This document shows, in pieces, positions 1-8,052 of a DNA stretch of 42,116 nucleotides (the stretch's first letter is position 1; each line of letters opens with the position of its first letter). Where the stretch lies: contig WHSR01000043.1 of the NCBI GenBank assembly GCA_009379995.1, positions 1 to 42,116 on the forward strand, written 5' to 3'. Source of the DNA: Streptosporangiales bacterium (GTDB taxonomy: Bacteria; Actinomycetota; Actinomycetes; Streptosporangiales; WHSR01). Below the pieces are notes generated by a model that ran no database searches, was not told the DNA's origin, and saw nothing but the letters and a program-made list of their open reading frames with translations. Position numbers and translations under genes: made by a program.

Positions 1-257
1 CAGCCACGCACGTCAGGGCGGGGACAGGTCCCGAACACTGACCCGGAGTCACGTCCTCGACATCAACCGAGCCTCCATTTCGACGTGCCCACTCACCACG
101 TGCGGCCTCGCGTCGCACCGTACTTCTGCGACGGCGACAGCATCCGCTTCGCGCGTCGCCCCGCACGGTCGGTACCGCGGCCGTTCTCGGACATGACCAG
201 ATCCTCCAGCGAGGCTCGGAGGACCCGTCAGATGTTGCTTGATGACACGCCGGATCT
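1..257. other. Element DNA without a supported gene
   Basis: No open frame with recognisable protein character or actinomycete codon bias was found. An 84-codon frame at 85-339 (+) is arginine/serine-rich, has no ribosome-binding site and overlaps the J-domain gene on the other strand, so it is not called. The stretch is probably intergenic DNA or the tail of a gene cut by the window edge. Confidence 0.4.
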
Positions 258-527
258 CTATCGCGAAGTCAGCTGCAAACCAGGGGTGAGGGTTTGTAGG
301 ACATCGGCGCGGCGGACGGCTGAGCGTAGGGCGGTGTAGGCGGCGGCGATCTGCGCGGCGCGGTCGGGGGTGCCTCCCCGGTCGGGGTGGGCCGCGCGCA
401 GCCGTATCCGGTAGGCGCGATGGACGTCCTGGTCGGTCAGGTCAGGGTCGCGGGGGAGGCCGAGAACCGCGTAGGGGTCGGGGTGGGCTTCGGTGTGCGG
501 GTGTGGGTCGGGGTGCGCGGCGGTCAT
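258..527 (-). CDS. Small J-domain (DnaJ-like) protein of the integrative element
   Basis: An 89-residue protein consisting almost entirely of a J domain. After a His/Pro-rich N-terminus (residues 1-18), the 'DPYAVLGL' helix-I start, helix II and the diagnostic HPD tripeptide (residues 47-49, in AAHPDRGG) are visible. No zinc-finger or C-terminal substrate domain follows. J domains stimulate Hsp70 (DnaK) ATPase activity, so the protein may bring host DnaK to the transfer or replication machinery; that role is inference. Its ATG overlaps the TGA of the upstream coupling ATPase (ATGA, 524-527), which indicates translational coupling and a shared function. Confidence 0.82.
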   Translation of the reverse strand: MTAAHPDPHPHTEAHPDPYAVLGLPRDPDLTDQDVHRAYRIRLRAAHPDRGGTPDRAAQIAAAYTALRSAVRRADVLQTLTPGLQLTSR

Positions 528-2503
528 CGGCCGTCCTGGTCGTCGGGGCGGTGGGGGGTGTCGGGGAAGACGTCATCGAGGCCGTCCAACGGCCCCGGCG
601 AATCGGGGGGCTGCTGTGGCGTGGGTTCGGGCTGGTCGCGCGGCTCGGGAATGATGGGCTGGTCGGGGTGGTGGGGTGGGGGGATGGCTAGCGGTGAGGG
701 CCGGTGGGGGGCGACGTGGACGTAGGTGGCGGCGTTGCCGTGGATGTAGGCGGCTTGCCCGGCTTGGAGGTCGCGTACCCGGTCGGGGTCGACGACCCAG
801 GCGTGTTGCAGGCGTCCGGTGCCTTCGTCGCCGTAGCCTCGCACGGCGCCGCCGAGGAGTTTCCGCCCGACTTCGAGGGCGCGGCGGGTGCCGGCGAGGT
901 CGACCAGCTCGCCGGGGCTGGGGGTGCGCATCAGTAACACTCCTCCGGCGGCGGTGGCGGCCAGCCGGGAGCGTTCGTCGTCCTCGTCGGCGAGGCCGTC
1001 CCAGGATTGCGCGGCGATCTGCACGGCGAGGCCGAGGGAGCGGCAGCGTTCGGTCAGCTCGTGCAGCGGCACCGCTGAGACGGCGCTGAACTCGTCCAGG
1101 GCGAGCAGCCCGGCGCGCGGCTCCTCCCGGTCGCCGCCGGGGCTGTCGTCCGGGCGGTTGTCGGGGTTGTCGTTGGGCTGGTGGCCGGGCTGGTGGGGGC
1201 GCCAGGTGGTGGCGGCGTGGGCGACTAGTTCGGTGATGGCGCGGGCTTGGGCTTCGGCGACGTCGACGGAGGCGGTGCCTTCGAGGATGCAGTACAGCGC
1301 GTCGAAGTCGGTGACGTTGGCGGACCCGTCGAAGCCGGGGCCGAGGCGGGTGAACAGGGTGCGGTAGCGCAGCGCGATGTCGCCGAGGTGGGGTGCGGCG
1401 GCGTGGACGTGGGCGGCGGCCGGTTGGCCGGCGTAGGCGGTGGCCAGCCAGTCGGGGTTGAGGCGGGTGAGGAAGTCGGCCGACGACTCGGGGGGCGTGG
1501 GTGGGGCGTGGACGGCTAGGGAGACGGCGGAGGTGAGGACGTCGGCGTAGTAGGCGGCGGGGCCTTCGTCGGCGGTGGGCACGAGATCGGTTAAGACCTC
1601 GGTGAGGCGTTGGGGTGGCAGTGCCCACAGGTTCAGGGCGGCCTCGTCGGGCCAGATGACGAGATGCGCGCCGACGTCGGCGAGGACGCGGCGGGCTTCG
1701 TCGGCGGTGTCGCGGGAGTCGAAGCCGCCTTTGGCGTCGGCGATGACCAGCCAGGGGCGGGCCTCTTTGCCGGCGAGGAAGCGGCGGGCGGCGGCGGCCC
1801 AGAAGCCGGCCCACAACCGGACGAGGGCGGTGGTTTTGCCGGCGCCGGTGGTTCCGACGATGAGCATGTGGGTGCGCAGCCGGGCATAGGGGAGTTCGAG
1901 GACCGGGCGGGGGCGGTGGCCGATGGCGCAGATGGTGGCGCCGAGCTGCGGGTTACCCCTCCTCGACAGCAGGGGTACGCCGCCGGGGGCGCGGGCGCGC
2001 TGGTGGGCGGTGCGGGCTTGTCTGGCCCATTGGCGGGCGTCGAAGTGGGCGGGGGCGTAGGGGGTCCATCCGGCGGTGCCGGCCTCCATCGCGCCGATGC
2101 GGCGTTGCCACAGGCCGGCGGCGAGCAGCAGCCCGAGTGGGATGGCGGTCGGGGCGACGATCACCGTGGCGGTGAGCCAGTCACGCATCGTGCCGGCGGA
2201 CAGGTGGCCCCAGGCGATGAGGTAGGCGTCTACGGGGGACCAGGCGGCGGCCTGCCACGATCGGGTTTGCAGCCCGTAGGCGAGGGCGACCACGGCGGGC
2301 ATGGGCAGGGACCACGCGGCGGCGAGCAGGCGTCGGGGCGGCCAGCCCCGCGCCCATGCGACGGCGTATCCCCATGCGGCGGCGATCACCAGCGGCCACG
2401 CGGCGACCAGCAGCGTCACGGCGGCGAGCAGGAATGCGGTCCAAAAGAAGGTGGTGAGTAGGCATCCGAACCGGGTGGTCCGCGTCCACGCGTGCGCGGT
2501 CAC
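524..2503 (-). CDS. VirD4/TraG-type conjugative coupling ATPase
   Basis: A 659-residue membrane-anchored P-loop ATPase. Hydrophobic segments lie at about residues 12-45, 60-77 and 110-132, followed by a cytoplasmic ATPase with Walker A GTTGAGKTT (217-225), Walker B LLALDEF (466-472) and a downstream AAQSWDGL motif typical of FtsK/VirD4-family DNA pumps. In actinomycete elements such proteins move element DNA between cells. A Pro/Asp/Asn-rich insertion (about 438-460) sits just before Walker B, and the C-terminal tail is proline-rich. The GTG at 2503 is chosen because it forms a GTGA overlap with the stop of the upstream gene. A longer open frame to 3193 only reads through that gene out of frame. 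Middle gene of a three-gene coupled unit. Confidence 0.88.
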   Translation of the reverse strand: MTAHAWTRTTRFGCLLTTFFWTAFLLAAVTLLVAAWPLVIAAAWGYAVAWARGWPPRRLLAAAWSLPMPAVVALAYGLQTRSWQAAAWSPVDAYLIAWGHLSAGTMRDWLTATVIVAPTAIPLGLLLAAGLWQRRIGAMEAGTAGWTPYAPAHFDARQWARQARTAHQRARAPGGVPLLSRRGNPQLGATICAIGHRPRPVLELPYARLRTHMLIVGTTGAGKTTALVRLWAGFWAAAARRFLAGKEARPWLVIADAKGGFDSRDTADEARRVLADVGAHLVIWPDEAALNLWALPPQRLTEVLTDLVPTADEGPAAYYADVLTSAVSLAVHAPPTPPESSADFLTRLNPDWLATAYAGQPAAAHVHAAAPHLGDIALRYRTLFTRLGPGFDGSANVTDFDALYCILEGTASVDVAEAQARAITELVAHAATTWRPHQPGHQPNDNPDNRPDDSPGGDREEPRAGLLALDEFSAVSAVPLHELTERCRSLGLAVQIAAQSWDGLADEDDERSRLAATAAGGVLLMRTPSPGELVDLAGTRRALEVGRKLLGGAVRGYGDEGTGRLQHAWVVDPDRVRDLQAGQAAYIHGNAATYVHVAPHRPSPLAIPPPHHPDQPIIPEPRDQPEPTPQQPPDSPGPLDGLDDVFPDTPHRPDDQDGR

Positions 2504-3294
2504 AAGGCGGTCCCATCGGGGAGGGGGCGAATGTCGACGCGGGCGGCGGCGGCCTGCGGAAGTTGGGTGCGGGCGGCGTCCACGGTGGGCCGCGCGGCCG
2601 GGGTGGTCAGGTACAGGATGCGTGCGTACCGGGGTGCGGCGGGGGCGCCGCCGTGGCGGGGTGGGTCGCCGTAGTCGCCGGTGCGCGCGAGCATCTCGCG
2701 GAGGATCGCGGTGGTGCGGGTGACGGTCTTGGGGGTCAGCTCGACCTCGACGCACCAGATCTCCCCGGCGAACTGCGCGCCGGGTTGGTCGGTGGGCTGG
2801 CCGGTGGTGTCGGGCCAGTGGATCTCGGCGTCGGGGACGTGTCCGCGTCGGCCGACGCCTGCGCCGAGCTGCCAGCGGAGGCGGCGTTCGCTGCGCCAGT
2901 GCGCCCCGGCCTCGTGGTAGGGCGTCCAGGACTCGACCGTGAGACGGACGGTGGCGACGGCACGCAGGTGCCGCAGCCTGCCGAGTGGGGGCTGTTTCGC
3001 CGTGTACGGCAGGTCGCACGCGTCTAAGCCGTGGCGGGTCAGCCAGCACCACACCGGGCCTGGCCCTAACCGGCCGGTCTCCACATACCCGCCGCGCCTC
3101 CACCGAGCGTGGAGCTGCCGCACCACATCCGTCGAGGTGTCGAGCAGCCGGGCCAAGGTGTCGCCCTGGGCGGCGTACATGTCGGCAAGCCACAACAGGG
3201 CACGAATATCGCGGGTGGTCAACCTGATGGTGCCGGCGTCGGCGCGCACCCCCGCGACGGGAATGGGCTGCGGTGCCGCGTTGTCCCGGGCCAC
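2500..3294 (-). CDS. Replication-relaxation family protein
   Basis: A 264-residue protein with an N-terminal winged-helix region ('LTTRDIRALLWLADMYAA', then a helix-turn-helix-like stretch ending 'RRGGYVE') and a C-terminal alpha/beta part containing 'EIWCVEVELTPKT'. This arrangement matches the replication-relaxation family of actinomycete plasmids and integrative elements, thought to act at the element's replication or transfer origin. The GTG at 3294 is preferred over the ATG at 3333 because a strong GGAAGGAGG lies about 7 nt before it. The stop overlaps the start of the coupling ATPase (GTGA at 2500-2503). Family assignment is by sequence character; the exact biochemical role is not known to me. 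Confidence 0.75.
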   Translation of the reverse strand: MARDNAAPQPIPVAGVRADAGTIRLTTRDIRALLWLADMYAAQGDTLARLLDTSTDVVRQLHARWRRGGYVETGRLGPGPVWCWLTRHGLDACDLPYTAKQPPLGRLRHLRAVATVRLTVESWTPYHEAGAHWRSERRLRWQLGAGVGRRGHVPDAEIHWPDTTGQPTDQPGAQFAGEIWCVEVELTPKTVTRTTAILREMLARTGDYGDPPRHGGAPAAPRYARILYLTTPAARPTVDAARTQLPQAAAARVDIRPLPDGTAL

Positions 3295-3458
3295 GGCTTC
3301 GCCTCCTTCCCCCAGATCAAGAAGGCCAGCCATTCAGGATCGGACAAACCCGTGGATTCCTCAACCCCCTTACTGGTGTCCCCTCTCACGTAAGTGGTAC
3401 GGGTCGCCCGCGAACATGCATCGACGCGCCGACGCGAGAAATTGCGATCCGGGAACCC

Positions 3459-4124
3459 CTAAGCCTCGTCCGTACCGTGCTGGGGGTGCACGTCTACCTC
3501 GGGGGTGATCTTCCCCGCGGTCTCTTCCTCGGTGGCGACGCCGAGGAAGACCCTCACGCCAGTCTTCGTGAGGACGCCGTGCTCATCGCGTCGCCACTCG
3601 CGTCCGGCGGTGTCGCGGAATCGGATATCGGCGCGGCCCTCCCTTCGGTCCCGGATACCGAGCGAATACCAAGTGTCCGGCTCGGGTCCAGGAATGCCGA
3701 CCTTTTGTTCGCCAGGAGGGATTACCGGCAGATCGGCTGTGCCACCGATCTGCTCGCCAGCATGGAAGACACTGATGCGGGCGTCGTAGACCGGCAACTC
3801 ACTGCCGTTGCGGACCACCAGTCCTTCATGGAAGTCGATCCAGGCGGCCACGTAGTCGGCTTGCTCGGCCTGCTCTGCCGCGCGTCGCTGCTCGACCTCT
3901 CGCTGGTCTCGTTTGTCGTCGCGGATTTGCTCCATCCTCAACTGATGCCATGTAGCCCACGCGGCGGTGAACGCAGCGACCAGCGCGAGCAGTGTCACCG
4001 CAGCGGTGATCCATGTCGGGGCATCGCCCCAGTCCACGTCGCTCCATTCGATGCTTGCTAGCCACATGGTCGCCAGTATCAAGCAGAGTGAGGGGCGCGA
4101 CGGCGCCGGGCCCGGGTATCTCAC
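3459..4124 (-). CDS. Single-pass membrane protein of unknown function
   Basis: I do not recognise this 221-residue protein. Visible parts are a short N-terminus, one membrane segment (about residues 37-58, ITAAVTLLALVAAFTAAWAT), a charged Arg/Glu/Gln-rich stretch likely to form a coiled coil (about 63-90), and a C-terminal half with beta-rich, hydrophilic character ('LPVYDARISVFHAG', 'PDTWYSLGIRDR'). Similar membrane-plus-coiled-coil proteins are common as cargo of actinomycete elements. The start is uncertain: GTG at 4124 or ATG at 4067, neither with a convincing ribosome-binding site. It lies between the transfer genes and the integrase on the same strand, with more than 150 bp on each side, so it is probably transcribed on its own. 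Confidence 0.6.
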   Translation of the reverse strand: MRYPGPAPSRPSLCLILATMWLASIEWSDVDWGDAPTWITAAVTLLALVAAFTAAWATWHQLRMEQIRDDKRDQREVEQRRAAEQAEQADYVAAWIDFHEGLVVRNGSELPVYDARISVFHAGEQIGGTADLPVIPPGEQKVGIPGPEPDTWYSLGIRDRREGRADIRFRDTAGREWRRDEHGVLTKTGVRVFLGVATEEETAGKITPEVDVHPQHGTDEA

Positions 4125-4337
4125 CGGGTCGCGGCGGAAAGCAGGGTCGGCCGAAGGCCGGCGTCTAGGGGCGGGTGGCCGGGGGGAGGTGCTTGTGGGC
4201 CCGCGAAAAGGTTCCGGCAGGCGACCGGCCCGGCACGGTCCTCGGGGTCCGGCCGGGCTGCGGGCCGTAGGGCCTCAACGGGCGGTGCGGGGTATGTCAC
4301 CTCCCCCGATGTCGGCGACGAGGGGAGGCAAGCATGG

Positions 4338-5888
4338 TCAGAATCTCCAAGTGATCTTGATGCGGTCCGGGTTCCACTTGCGTGAGGGGTTGGGGAGCAC
4401 GTCGATACGGGCCACACAGGCGGCCACCAGGCCGCGTTTCGCGCCATCGCTCATCTGCGCCCAGCGCTGCCACAGGTCGTCACCCTCCATGGTCGCCCAC
4501 TCGGCCAGGGCGCGGGCATGTTCGGAGCGGGCCAGTTGCCGGGTCAACTCCTCGGTCTCCTCGTCCAGGGCCTGACGCGCGGCCATCCACTCGGCGTGGG
4601 TGATCGTCCGGCGCGCCCACTCCCCGGCCAACACGGCGCGTTGCTCCTCCAACGCGTGCAGCCTCTCGCTCACGCCTTCCGTGTCGCCGCCCTGGTCCTG
4701 GTCTCGGGTGGCCGCGCGCATCAGCGTGTCGAAAAACTTCGGCGACGACAGGGCGATCAGTACCCGGTCGCGTACCTCGTCCTCGGCCGGCTCGGCGTAG
4801 ATCGCGACCTTGCCGCAGCCCGGCAAACCGGGACCAGAAATGCACTGATACCGAGGCTTGCCGTGATGCCGGCGTCCCCTCAACCCGTGCTCGCACCCCT
4901 CCCGGCCACACCGGAAAATGCCGCTCAGCAGGTAGGAGCGGGCCTGCTGGTTGCGGCGCCGCTCCGGGCGGGTGAGCAGGGCGCGCAACGCGTCCGACTG
5001 CTCCACGGTGATGATCTTCGGGTACGCGTTCTTCTTGACGATCTGCCCCACCAGCGGGCGGCGTCGTCCCCGGTAAGAATCCGTCGGCTTGTACTCCCGG
5101 CGCCCGGAGATCCGCGCGGAGACCAACAGGTTGGTCAGGCTTGCCACCGTCCACGGGTTGCCCTGCCTGGTGCGAACCCCTTCGGCGTTCAACCACGCGG
5201 CCACGCTGCGCACCGATTCCCCGGCCAGCACCCGGCGGGCGGCCTTGCGGATGTACAGCGCTTCGGTCTTGTCGACCTCCTCACGGATCACCCGGCGCGG
5301 TTTGTCGTCCCCCTCGTCGATCCACTCGAAGACCCATCGATACCCGAACGGGCGAGCACCGCCGTGCCGCTTACCCAACCGGGCGGCCTGCGCGTTCGCG
5401 AGCCGGTGCCGCTCCGCTTTGTGCTCGGCCTCATGCCGGGCCGCCGTGCCCAACGTCCGGGCGATAAACCGGCCGGTCGGCGTGGACAGATCAATCTCAC
5501 CGGTACACGTGGCCAGCTCGACCCCATACTTGTCGTGCAGCTCGATCACGTCTTCCGGCTCACGCGGCGAACGCGTGAGCCGGTCCACGTGCCAACACAC
5601 GATCGCGTTAATCCGCCCGGCCTGCACATCCGCGAGCAACCGCAACCACTCCGGGCGAGGCTTACCGCTGGTGGCGGACACGTCATTATCGACGTACACA
5701 TCCCGGACCCGCCAGCCGCGACGCTCACACTCCGCTCGGCCGTCGTCCTCCTGGCGGGCCACGCCCAAACCGGCGCCCGTGCGGTCCATGGAGATCCGCA
5801 CATACACCCCGGCCCGAACCTGGCCCGCCGTGGCCCCAGGACCTACCCTCGCAACCGGGCCGCTGCGCCCCACCGTCCGGATCGTCAT
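4338..5888 (-). CDS. Large serine integrase / recombinase
   Basis: A 516-residue large serine recombinase. The resolvase-type catalytic domain begins near residue 25 with VYVRIS, whose Ser33 is the nucleophile, and continues with 'VCWHVDRLTR' (about 97-106), the conserved arginine region. The recombinase DNA-binding domain follows ('GARPFGYRW', 'LNAEGVRTRQGNPWT'), then a zinc-ribbon with Cys pairs ('FRCGREGCEHG' and 'YQCISGPGLPGCGK'), and a Glu/Arg-rich coiled coil near the C-terminus. These enzymes integrate and excise mobile DNA between attP and attB. All expected domains are present, so it looks functional. The ATG at 5888 is chosen; an in-frame ATG at 5918 is possible. Neither has an obvious ribosome-binding site. 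Confidence 0.92.
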   Translation of the reverse strand: MTIRTVGRSGPVARVGPGATAGQVRAGVYVRISMDRTGAGLGVARQEDDGRAECERRGWRVRDVYVDNDVSATSGKPRPEWLRLLADVQAGRINAIVCWHVDRLTRSPREPEDVIELHDKYGVELATCTGEIDLSTPTGRFIARTLGTAARHEAEHKAERHRLANAQAARLGKRHGGARPFGYRWVFEWIDEGDDKPRRVIREEVDKTEALYIRKAARRVLAGESVRSVAAWLNAEGVRTRQGNPWTVASLTNLLVSARISGRREYKPTDSYRGRRRPLVGQIVKKNAYPKIITVEQSDALRALLTRPERRRNQQARSYLLSGIFRCGREGCEHGLRGRRHHGKPRYQCISGPGLPGCGKVAIYAEPAEDEVRDRVLIALSSPKFFDTLMRAATRDQDQGGDTEGVSERLHALEEQRAVLAGEWARRTITHAEWMAARQALDEETEELTRQLARSEHARALAEWATMEGDDLWQRWAQMSDGAKRGLVAACVARIDVLPNPSRKWNPDRIKITWRF

Positions 5889-5955
5889 GGTACATAACGT
5901 AAAACGCGGTAGGTCCATATGAACGGCCCATTCATCGGAAAGACAACCGCGGGTC

Positions 5956-5985
5956 TTGGCCGGGTCCGTCCTCGCGTGCTATACC
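5956..5985 (+). promoter_or_regulatory. Candidate iclR promoter
   Basis: TTGGCC (5956-5961) and TATACC (5980-5985) are separated by 18 bp and resemble actinomycete housekeeping -35/-10 boxes. Transcription would begin about 5992, just before the palindrome at 6002-6017 and the ATG at 6021. A second short palindrome, ATACCCCGGGTAT (5981-5993), overlaps the -10 box and could be another operator. Assigned by eye only. Confidence 0.4.
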
Positions 5986-6001
5986 CCGGGTATCGCAATA
6001 A

Positions 6002-6017
6002 TTGGAAGATATTCCAA
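6002..6017. promoter_or_regulatory. Putative IclR-family operator
   Basis: TTGGAAGATATTCCAA has perfect 6-bp inverted arms around a 4-bp spacer. The TTGGAA...TTCCAA pattern resembles operators of IclR/AllR-type repressors. It lies 3 bp before the iclR ATG and just after the candidate promoter, so binding there would repress iclR and the operon behind it. Confidence 0.55.
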
Positions 6018-6020
6018 ATA

Positions 6021-6824
6021 ATGGACCAAGACCGATCGGGTCGCGTCGCCACCAAGGTGGGCGTGCTGGACAAGGCGATGGCCGTCCTGCACTCGTTCTC
6101 CGGTGAGGACACCCACCTCAACCCGCGTACGGTGGCCGAGCGGACGGGCCTGTCCCTGCCCACCGCGTACCGTCTCATGCAGGCCCTCGGCGAGCACGGC
6201 CTGCTGGAGAAGGAAGGGACCGACTACCGGCTCGGCGTCGCGCTGCTTCACCTGGGCCGGCGTGTCGCGGACTCCATCGAGGTTCGGCACCAGGTGCTAC
6301 CCCACCTCCGATGGCTGCGGGACCGTACCCAGGAGAACGCGGAGCTGCACGTTCGCAGGAGCGAGTCGCGCGTCCCCGTCGAGATCATCTGCGGACCACA
6401 GAGTCTCCGCCCGTTCGTCGAGGTCGGCGAGCCGCTCGCCCTCCACGTGGGCGCCAGCGGCAAGACGCTGCTCGCCTGGCTGCCCCCTGCCGAACAGGAC
6501 GCGTTGGCCGCCGCGAGTGCGGCGCGATTCGACGAGTCGGGACCGTACGAGCGGGCGGCCCTGCGCAGGGACCTGATACGGGTGCGTGACCAGGGCTGGG
6601 CGGACACCGACGGCGAACGCTGCCCCGGGGTGGCGGCGGTCTCGGCTCCGATCTTCGACGCGCGAGGCGAGGTGGCCGGGGCGGTAGTCCTCAGCGGCCC
6701 GTCCGTGCGGCTACCCGCACGGAAGCGCAGAAGCCTGGCATCCCTGGTGCGCGAGGCCGCGGCAGGTACCTCGCGAGACCTGGGCTACCCGGGCGAACGC
6801 CCGAGCGGGAGGGAGGCGATCTAG
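6021..6824 (+). CDS. IclR-family transcriptional regulator
   Basis: A 267-residue regulator with an N-terminal winged helix-turn-helix (about residues 10-70; 'NPRTVAERTGLSLPTAYRLMQALGEHGLL' is the recognition region) and a C-terminal GAF-like effector domain containing 'LHVGASGKTLLAWLP' and 'VAAVSAPIFDARGEVAGAVVLSGP'. IclR proteins sense small acids or CoA pathway intermediates. It is the first gene of a rightward operon; the CoA-transferase starts 2 nt after its stop, so it probably autoregulates the whole unit through the palindrome at 6002-6017. The ATG at 6021 is preferred. The frame stays open back to 5919, but those extra 34 codons cross the promoter and operator and lack family similarity. 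Confidence 0.88.
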   Translation: MDQDRSGRVATKVGVLDKAMAVLHSFSGEDTHLNPRTVAERTGLSLPTAYRLMQALGEHGLLEKEGTDYRLGVALLHLGRRVADSIEVRHQVLPHLRWLRDRTQENAELHVRRSESRVPVEIICGPQSLRPFVEVGEPLALHVGASGKTLLAWLPPAEQDALAAASAARFDESGPYERAALRRDLIRVRDQGWADTDGERCPGVAAVSAPIFDARGEVAGAVVLSGPSVRLPARKRRSLASLVREAAAGTSRDLGYPGERPSGREAI

Positions 6825-6825
6825 C

Positions 6826-8052
6826 TTGGCCGGGTCCACCGACAACGAGGCGCCGGGGCGGTCCGCGGGCCCGCTGGCCGGGCTGCGTGTCCTGGACATC
6901 TCCACCGTCTACGCCGCGCCGTTCGCCGCCTCCCTGCTGGCGGACCTGGGCGCGGACGTGGTCAAGGTGGAGCTGCCCGGATCGGGAGACCCATTGCGAG
7001 GCATGGAGCCCTTCGACGGTGAAGAGTCGCTGTCCTGGGCGTCCCTCACCCGTAACAAGCGGTGCGTCACCCTCGACCTGCGCAGGGAGCAGGGCCAGGA
7101 GATCCTGCTGAAGCTGCTCGCCGGCCGCGACGTGTTGTTCGAGAACTTCCGTCCGGGCACGCTGGACCGCTGGGGCCTGGAGGCCGACCGCCTCCGGGCG
7201 GCAAACCCCGACCTCGTCATCATCCGGGTCAGCGGGTACGGCCAGACCGGCCCGTACCGCGCCAAGGCCGGGTTCGGCACCCCGGCGACCGCCTTCAGCG
7301 GCTACGCCTACATCACCGGCTACCCCGACCGCCCTCCGGTCCTTCCGCCGGTCTCGCTCACCGACTACGTCACCGGAATGTTCGCCGCCATAGGGGCACT
7401 GTCGGCCCTCTACCACCGCGACGCGCTCGGCGGGCAGGGGCAAGAGATCGACGTGGCCCTCTACGAGTCGATGTTCCGGCTGCTGGAGAGCGTTGTGGCC
7501 GGCTACGACCGGCTGGGCCAGGTCCGAGAACGTTCCGGCAACCAGATGAGCGCCTCGGTGCCGGCCGGAATGTTCGGCACCGCGGACGGCCGGTGGATGG
7601 TGCTGACGACGAGTACGGACCGTACGTTCAACCGGCTGGCCCCGCTCATGGGCCGGCCGGACATGCTTACCGATCCCCGCTACGCGACCAACCGGGCCCG
7701 GGTCGAGCACCGCGACGAGGTCAACGCGATAGTCGGCGAGTGGTTCGCGGGCCACTCCGCGGAGGAGATCCAGCGCCGCTGCGACGAGGACGGGGTGCCT
7801 GTCTCACCGGTGCTCAGCGTCGCCGACGCCTTCGCGGAACCGCACTATGCCGCGCGCGACATGATCGTCGAGGTGGACCACCCGAAGCTCGGCCGGGTAC
7901 GACTACCTGGTGTGGTCCCGAAGTTTTCCTCGACGCCGGGTGCGGTCCGCAACGCCGGACCAGGGCTCGGCCAGCACAACCACGAGGTGTACGGAGAGCT
8001 GGGCCTCGACGAGGCGGACCTGGCCAGGCTGAGTGACGAAGGGGTGATCTGA
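6826..8052 (+). CDS. Class III CoA-transferase (CaiB/BaiF family)
   Basis: A 408-residue enzyme of the formyl-CoA transferase/CaiB fold. Family hallmarks are 'LRVLDISTVYAAPFAASLLADLGADVVKVE' near the N-terminus, 'RNKRCVTLDLR', 'NFRPGTLDRWGL' and the catalytic region 'VSLTDYVTG' with Asp180 as the expected nucleophile. It transfers CoA between carboxylic acids without ATP; the substrate is not readable from sequence. The start is a TTG at 6826 with a strong GGGAGGGAGG just upstream, only 2 nt after the iclR stop. The stop shares a base with the next ATG (TGATG at 8050-8054), so the product is probably handed to the lyase encoded next. Confidence 0.9.
   Translation: MAGSTDNEAPGRSAGPLAGLRVLDISTVYAAPFAASLLADLGADVVKVELPGSGDPLRGMEPFDGEESLSWASLTRNKRCVTLDLRREQGQEILLKLLAGRDVLFENFRPGTLDRWGLEADRLRAANPDLVIIRVSGYGQTGPYRAKAGFGTPATAFSGYAYITGYPDRPPVLPPVSLTDYVTGMFAAIGALSALYHRDALGGQGQEIDVALYESMFRLLESVVAGYDRLGQVRERSGNQMSASVPAGMFGTADGRWMVLTTSTDRTFNRLAPLMGRPDMLTDPRYATNRARVEHRDEVNAIVGEWFAGHSAEEIQRRCDEDGVPVSPVLSVADAFAEPHYAARDMIVEVDHPKLGRVRLPGVVPKFSSTPGAVRNAGPGLGQHNHEVYGELGLDEADLARLSDEGVI

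Larger units (their letters stand above)
1..5990. mobile_element. Right portion of an actinomycete integrative (conjugative) element
   Basis: A replication-relaxation-type protein, a VirD4/TraG-type coupling ATPase and a large serine integrase stand together on the minus strand, followed at 6021 by an ordinary chromosomal catabolic operon. In actinomycete integrative elements the integrase usually lies at one end beside the attachment site. The right junction is therefore inferred to fall between the integrase start (5888) and the iclR promoter (about 5956-5990). The left end is outside the window, so the flanking direct repeat cannot be seen and the boundary is approximate. Neither a relaxase nor a full type IV secretion set is visible here, which fits the single-ATPase style of actinomycete transfer but could also mean a degenerate element. 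Confidence 0.65.

Noticed and set aside
85..339. 84-codon frame on the plus strand
   Set aside because: No ribosome-binding site or family similarity, and it overlaps the J-domain gene.
2504..3193. N-terminal extension of the coupling ATPase frame
   Set aside because: It reads the replication-relaxation gene out of frame and is Arg/Pro-rich; the GTGA overlap at 2500-2503 sets the true start.
4125..4337. GC-rich gap before the integrase gene, checked for an excisionase or regulator
   Set aside because: No frame with helix-turn-helix character or a good start was found; only several short GC-rich inverted repeats are seen.
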